Origin: JBDSYA01 sp039925865 | GTDB lineage: Bacteria; Bacteroidota; Ignavibacteria; Tepidaquicellales; Tepidaquicellaceae | Direction of reading: 5' to 3' | DNA: 9,437 nucleotides | Assembly (NCBI GenBank): GCA_039925865.1 | Contig: JBDSYA010000291.1 | Location: 1 to 9,437 of the forward strand | In this document: positions 5,863 through 9,437 of the stretch, one piece after another | How positions within the stretch are numbered: position 1 is the first letter of the stretch | Layout of the letters: each line of letters opens with the position of its first letter | The notes under the pieces: generated by a model | The model's database searches: none | The model's input: only the letters and a program-made list of their open reading frames with translations | What the model was told of the DNA's origin: nothing | Program-made: the position numbers and the translations under genes

Positions 5863-7368
5863 TTGATAAAAGAAAGCTTAGCAGAAAAGTCAGATATAAT
5901 AAAAATTTCTTCCTCACTCTACAGTGAAGACCTCGCCCCCATTCCTGAATCTAAAAGAACATGGAGCACATGGAATTATGTCGCTCTCTGGATCAGTATG
6001 AGTCTTTGCATTCCTACTTATATGCTTGCAAGTTCACTGATAGAAGGAGGCATGAACTGGTGGCAGGCGATCCTTACAATTTTTCTCGGCAATACCGTTG
6101 TATTAATTCCAATGATATTAAACGGAAGAGCAGGAGCAAAGTACGGAATTCCTTTTCCCGTTTTTGCGAGAGCAAGTTTTGGAGTTAGGGGAGCGAACAT
6201 TCCCGCGATGCTTCGGGCAATTGTAGCATGTGGATGGTTTGGAATTCAAACATGGATAGGTGGTTTCTCAATTTATCAAATGGTGAGAGTTTGGATTCCT
6301 TCATTTGAAAATCTTCCCCAAATTTTTCCGGATTCATTTGGATTACAAACCGGTCCGGCGATCTGCTTCTTTTTGTTCTGGCTTCTGAATATGTACGTCG
6401 TGTATCTCGGAGTTGACAGTATTAAAAAATTATTGGTGTTCAAAGCATTTTTCCTTCCGGTAGCCGCTTTAGCTCTTTTATTCTGGGCTATATGGGCGGG
6501 GAACGGATTAGGACCGATACTTTCGCAGCCTTCTAAATTTCAAAACAGTTCTGCCTTTTTTGATTTCTTCTTTCCAGCCTTAACCGGAATGGTTGGCTTC
6601 TGGGCAACACTCTCATTAAATATTCCTGACTTCACCCGATATGCAAAGAGTCAGCAGGCACAGGTAGTGGGTCAGGCAATAGGGCTTCCGACATCGATGA
6701 CTTTGTTTGCTTTCATTGGAGTTGTAGTTACTTCCGCAACGGCAATAATTTACGGAACTACAATCTGGGATCCTGTAGTCCTTGCAGCAAAATTTGAAAG
6801 TAAAATTTTAGTTAGTGTTGCAATGATATGTATTGCAATCTCTACACTTGCAACTAACATCGCTGCAAACATTGTTAGCCCCGCTAATGATTTTGCAAAT
6901 CTCTCGCCTTCTAAAATTGATTTTAGAAAAGGGGGTTACATCACAGGTATCATCGGTATTTTAATTTTTCCGTGGAAGCTGATTGCTGATCCGGCCGGAT
7001 ATATTTTCACATGGCTGATTGCTTATTCAAGTTTGCTCGGTCCTGTAGGTGGAATTTTAATCGCAGATTATTTTTTTATCAGAAAACAAAATTTGAAATT
7101 GAATGATCTTTATGAGGAGAAAGGCGAGTATACTTATCAAAACGGTTTTAATAAATCAGCATTGATAGCACTGTTACTGGGAATACTTCCGAACGTACCC
7201 GGATTTTTATCAACGGTCGGTTTGATAAGCAAAGACGCCTTTCCGCACTGGATAGATAATTTATATCATTATGCTTGGTTCGTTGGGTTTGGTGTGTCGT
7301 TTGTGCTGTATTATTTTTTGATGAGAAAATATTCTTCGCATGAAGATTATTCGCCACTAGAGTCGTAG
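5863..7368 (+). CDS. NCS1-family nucleobase/hydantoin/allantoin permease
   Basis: This inner-membrane protein (about 501 residues, predicted 12 membrane spans) belongs to the nucleobase:cation symporter-1 family. Recognisable segments are DLAPIPESKRTWSTWNY before span 1, CIPTYMLASS (49-58), GGMNWWQA (62-69), YGIPFPVFARASFG (94-107), the conserved CGWFGIQTWIGG (123-134) whose Trp131 lies in the substrate-site region in this family, NIPDFTRYA and NIAANIVSPANDFANL. With dihydropyrimidinase downstream, the likely cargo is uracil, thymine, dihydropyrimidine or a hydantoin; sequence alone does not decide. I chose the TTG at 5863, one base after the HAD stop, because known family members start close to the DLAP motif. 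GTG 5815, TTG 5818 and ATG 5821 are in frame but would overlap the HAD gene by 41-47 bp and add residues unlike the family. Confidence 0.9.
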   Translation: MIKESLAEKSDIIKISSSLYSEDLAPIPESKRTWSTWNYVALWISMSLCIPTYMLASSLIEGGMNWWQAILTIFLGNTVVLIPMILNGRAGAKYGIPFPVFARASFGVRGANIPAMLRAIVACGWFGIQTWIGGFSIYQMVRVWIPSFENLPQIFPDSFGLQTGPAICFFLFWLLNMYVVYLGVDSIKKLLVFKAFFLPVAALALLFWAIWAGNGLGPILSQPSKFQNSSAFFDFFFPALTGMVGFWATLSLNIPDFTRYAKSQQAQVVGQAIGLPTSMTLFAFIGVVVTSATAIIYGTTIWDPVVLAAKFESKILVSVAMICIAISTLATNIAANIVSPANDFANLSPSKIDFRKGGYITGIIGILIFPWKLIADPAGYIFTWLIAYSSLLGPVGGILIADYFFIRKQNLKLNDLYEEKGEYTYQNGFNKSALIALLLGILPNVPGFLSTVGLISKDAFPHWIDNLYHYAWFVGFGVSFVLYYFLMRKYSSHEDYSPLES

Positions 7369-7430
7369 TTTTATAAGCGAATTCATTTATTAACTCTTTT
7401 TAATTAATTTATAAAAGTGACCTATTATGA

Positions 7431-7673
7431 ATGAAATTGATTAATCAAAAAATTAATGAAAGAAAATTTAAAAACTGGGTTAAGACTGAAGATGGAGGCC
7501 GGATTTATACGAAAGAATTAAAAGGTAAATTTGGATGGAGAGCTGAATACATTAAAATTGTTGATAAAAATGAAAATACTTTGGAGTTTAAACAGAATAT
7601 TTACAATGAGTCGGGAAAATTGGTAGAGGTTCATGAAAAATATCCTGTAGATAATGGGCATAAAAAATTATAA
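7431..7673 (+). CDS. Small protein of unknown function, first of a pair
   Basis: This 80-residue ORF starts at an ATG 62 bp after the permease and ends 9 bp before the next small gene. It is basic at the N-terminus, with alternating strand-like segments (AEYIKIVDKNENTLEFKQNI, then GKLVEVHEKYPVD) and a GHKKL C-terminus, and no signal peptide or membrane segment. I do not recognise the family. The single beta-rich domain followed by a His/Lys-rich tail, and the tight pairing with a small acidic partner, recall the compact effector and immunity modules of polymorphic toxins, but this is only an analogy. Codon use and reading frame look like the neighbours, so I consider it a real gene. Confidence 0.6.
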   Translation: MKLINQKINERKFKNWVKTEDGGRIYTKELKGKFGWRAEYIKIVDKNENTLEFKQNIYNESGKLVEVHEKYPVDNGHKKL

Positions 7674-7682
7674 ACTAAAAAT

Positions 7683-7943
7683 ATGATAATAACAAAGAAA
7701 ATACTGGCAGATAAAATATTACATTATCTGCAACATAAGATAACCCTTAGTGAATTGGTGGACTGGGCTGAGAATGCAACAATGAAGAATGCTTTTGAAG
7801 AAAAAGACTTTGATATTATAGACGAAATAGTGAGTGCAATTGGACTGGCTGATGTTAAGGCATTTGGATTGACCTGGGAAGATTGCGAAAAATATCTTAA
7901 CAAACTTGGATATAGAGTCAAAGTAGAAGCTGAAGCTGTTTAA
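7683..7943 (+). CDS. Small acidic helical protein of unknown function, second of a pair
   Basis: This 86-residue product is rich in Glu and Asp and predicted mostly helical: ILADKILHYLQHKITLSELVDWAENA, then EEKDFDIIDEIVSAIGLADVKAFGLTWEDCEKYLNKLGY. It lacks a signal peptide or membrane span. The pattern LxDWAExA...FGLTWEDCExxLxxLGY looks like a conserved small hypothetical family rather than a random ORF, but I cannot name it. It follows its partner by only 9 bp, so the two are almost certainly co-transcribed. An immunity- or antitoxin-like role is possible from size, acidity and pairing; nothing in the sequence proves it. No link to pyrimidine catabolism is visible beyond position in the gene string. 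Confidence 0.65.
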   Translation: MIITKKILADKILHYLQHKITLSELVDWAENATMKNAFEEKDFDIIDEIVSAIGLADVKAFGLTWEDCEKYLNKLGYRVKVEAEAV

Positions 7944-8005
7944 GAATTCTGTATTTCTTAGAAAAGTTTGAAATAATATTTAATTACCAAAAAAAATTTA
8001 ATATC

Positions 8006-9388
8006 ATGTCTATACTTATTAAAAACGGACGAGTCATCACAGCATCAGAAGATTATACAGCCGATATTTTTATCGAAGGTGAAAAAATCTCTTCAATTGG
8101 AAAAGACCTGAAAGTTAAAGCTGATGAAATAATTGATGCAGCAGGTAAATTAATTTTTCCGGGCGGCATTGATCCGCACGTTCATCTTGATATGCCATTT
8201 ATGGGAACGTTCTCCAGTGATAATTATGAAACAGGAACCTTGGCGGCTCTCCATGGAGGTACAACTATGGTGATCGATTTTATTTTGCAGACACAGGGAA
8301 AATCGTTACACGATGCTTTAAAGGAATGGCGAAGCCGTTCTGATGGAAATGCTTATGGTGATTATTCATTTCATATGGCAGTGACGGATTTCAATGAAGA
8401 AACAAAAAAAGAAATTAAAGATCTGATCGACAAAGAAGGGATCACTTCTTTCAAAACATTTATGGCATACAAAGGAGCGCTGATGATAGACGACAGGCAG
8501 ATGATTGGTTTGATGAATGAAGTGAGAGACAGAGGTGGACTTGTGACTGTTCATGCAACGAACGGCGATATGATTGATTTTTTAATTGCCAAACACCGTA
8601 ACGAAGGAAAGCTTTCCCCTCTATATCATTATTTATCACAGCCCGAAATCACAGAGTCTGAGGCTGCGGGCAGATTTGTTGATATGGCTTACCATACTGA
8701 TGTTCCTGTATATATCGTTCATCTTACCTGCGAGGGTGCATTAAATCAAGTGCGGGATGCATCAAAGAGAAATCAGAAAGTTTTTGTGGAAACCTGTATT
8801 CAGTATTTGTTACTTGACGCATCACTTTATGAAAAAGACTTCGAAGGAGCTAAGTGGGTGATGAGTCCGCCGTTAAGAGAGAAAAAGGATCAGGAAACAT
8901 TATGGGCAGGATTAAATCAGGGATTAGTGCATGTGGTTGGTACAGATCATTGCCCTTTTGAATGGAAAAAGAAATTAATGGGAGAAAAAGATTTTTCAAA
9001 AATTCCAAATGGTCATCCTGCGATCGAGCATAGAATGGAATTGCTTTATTCGGAAGGTGTAGATAAAGGGAAGATTAGTTTGAATAAATATGTTGAAGTT
9101 ACTTCTACTAATGCTGCAAAGATCTTCGGAATGTTTCCGCAGAAAGGAACCATAGGAATTGGCTCGGATGCGGATATTGTAATATTTGATCCGAATAAGA
9201 AACATTCTATTTCAGCAAAGACACATCATATGAATGTGGATTATTCAGGATATGAAGGCTGGGAGATAACGGGGAAAGTTGAAAATGTTTTGTTGAGAGG
9301 AAAAATTGCTATTGAAAATGGAAAAGAAAAAATTGAGAAGGGTTATGGGAAGTTTGTAAAAAGGGGCAAGGTGTCAAAGGTTGTCTAA
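8006..9388 (+). CDS. Dihydropyrimidinase / D-hydantoinase
   Basis: The 460-residue cytosolic enzyme is a cyclic amidohydrolase that opens 5,6-dihydrouracil or dihydrothymine to N-carbamoyl-beta-alanine or its methyl homologue, and often hydrolyses 5-substituted hydantoins. All binuclear-metal ligands are visible: His58 and His60 in GGIDPHVHLD, the lysine to be carboxylated, Lys150, in ITSFKTFMAYKG, His183 (VTVHATNGD), His239 (YIVHLTC) and Asp314 (GTDHCPF). Tyr155 and the SPPLR (287-291) and NGHPAIEHR (335-343) segments form the substrate pocket. Length and N-terminal SILIKNGRVIT fit the family, so the ATG at 8006 is sound. One oddity is Thr185, where HAENGD is usual. The gene is often called hydA, dht or pydB; sequence cannot separate the natural substrate. 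Upstream permease, aminotransferase and MmsA support pyrimidine degradation to beta-alanine and acetyl-CoA. Confidence 0.95.
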   Translation: MSILIKNGRVITASEDYTADIFIEGEKISSIGKDLKVKADEIIDAAGKLIFPGGIDPHVHLDMPFMGTFSSDNYETGTLAALHGGTTMVIDFILQTQGKSLHDALKEWRSRSDGNAYGDYSFHMAVTDFNEETKKEIKDLIDKEGITSFKTFMAYKGALMIDDRQMIGLMNEVRDRGGLVTVHATNGDMIDFLIAKHRNEGKLSPLYHYLSQPEITESEAAGRFVDMAYHTDVPVYIVHLTCEGALNQVRDASKRNQKVFVETCIQYLLLDASLYEKDFEGAKWVMSPPLREKKDQETLWAGLNQGLVHVVGTDHCPFEWKKKLMGEKDFSKIPNGHPAIEHRMELLYSEGVDKGKISLNKYVEVTSTNAAKIFGMFPQKGTIGIGSDADIVIFDPNKKHSISAKTHHMNVDYSGYEGWEITGKVENVLLRGKIAIENGKEKIEKGYGKFVKRGKVSKVV

Positions 9389-9437
9389 GACATCAAAAAG
9401 TGTAGCTCATTAATAAAAAAAGCATTAAGTTCTTTTT

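Noticed and set aside
9389..9437. Terminator or new gene start at the right edge
   Set aside because: The 49 bases after dihydropyrimidinase show no hairpin and no ORF long enough to judge before the window ends.

Overview
This window is an AT-rich stretch of bacterial chromosome. It is dominated by genes for reductive pyrimidine (or hydantoin) and beta-alanine catabolism. None of the start codons has a convincing Shine-Dalgarno sequence at normal spacing. Leaders are A/T-only, two genes appear to start with TTG, and the intergenic gaps carry short A/T-rich repeat words. Together with the protein sequences this suggests a member of the Bacteroidota/Chlorobiota/Ignavibacteriota (FCB) group. 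That placement is inferred from style and was not tested by phylogeny.

Layout. Positions 1-328 (minus strand) hold the N-terminal part of an exported PIG-L/LmbE-family deacetylase, cut by the window edge. A 351-bp divergent intergenic region follows, with A/T-rich inverted repeats and a G+C-rich hairpin island. All remaining genes are on the plus strand: CoA-acylating (methyl)malonate-semialdehyde dehydrogenase (680-2140), a 348-bp gap with palindromic repeats, a small DUF2283 protein (2489-2683), a lipoprotein with a PliI-like lysozyme-inhibitor domain (2803-3471), a class III omega-aminotransferase (3507-4859), an unassigned HAD-superfamily hydrolase (4941-5861), an NCS1 nucleobase/hydantoin permease (5863-7368), two small unassigned proteins (7431-7673 and 7683-7943), and dihydropyrimidinase/hydantoinase (8006-9388).

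How the genes fit together (inference from family knowledge). The NCS1 permease imports a nucleobase or hydantoin. Dihydropyrimidinase opens the reduced ring to an N-carbamoyl-beta-amino acid. A beta-ureidopropionase would release beta-alanine, the aminotransferase would convert it to malonate semialdehyde, and the MmsA-type dehydrogenase would yield acetyl-CoA. The dihydropyrimidine dehydrogenase and beta-ureidopropionase genes are not in the window and could lie just beyond 9437. The HAD hydrolase sits between aminotransferase and permease and is nearly fused to the permease start, so it is the best candidate for an undescribed part of the pathway.

The most unusual DNA-level signal is around the DUF2283 gene. 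Two separate, exact ~27-28-bp pieces of the mmsA 3' end recur outside the gene, one on each side of DUF2283 and in swapped order. A three-arm palindromic element (2231-2325) lies between mmsA and the first piece.
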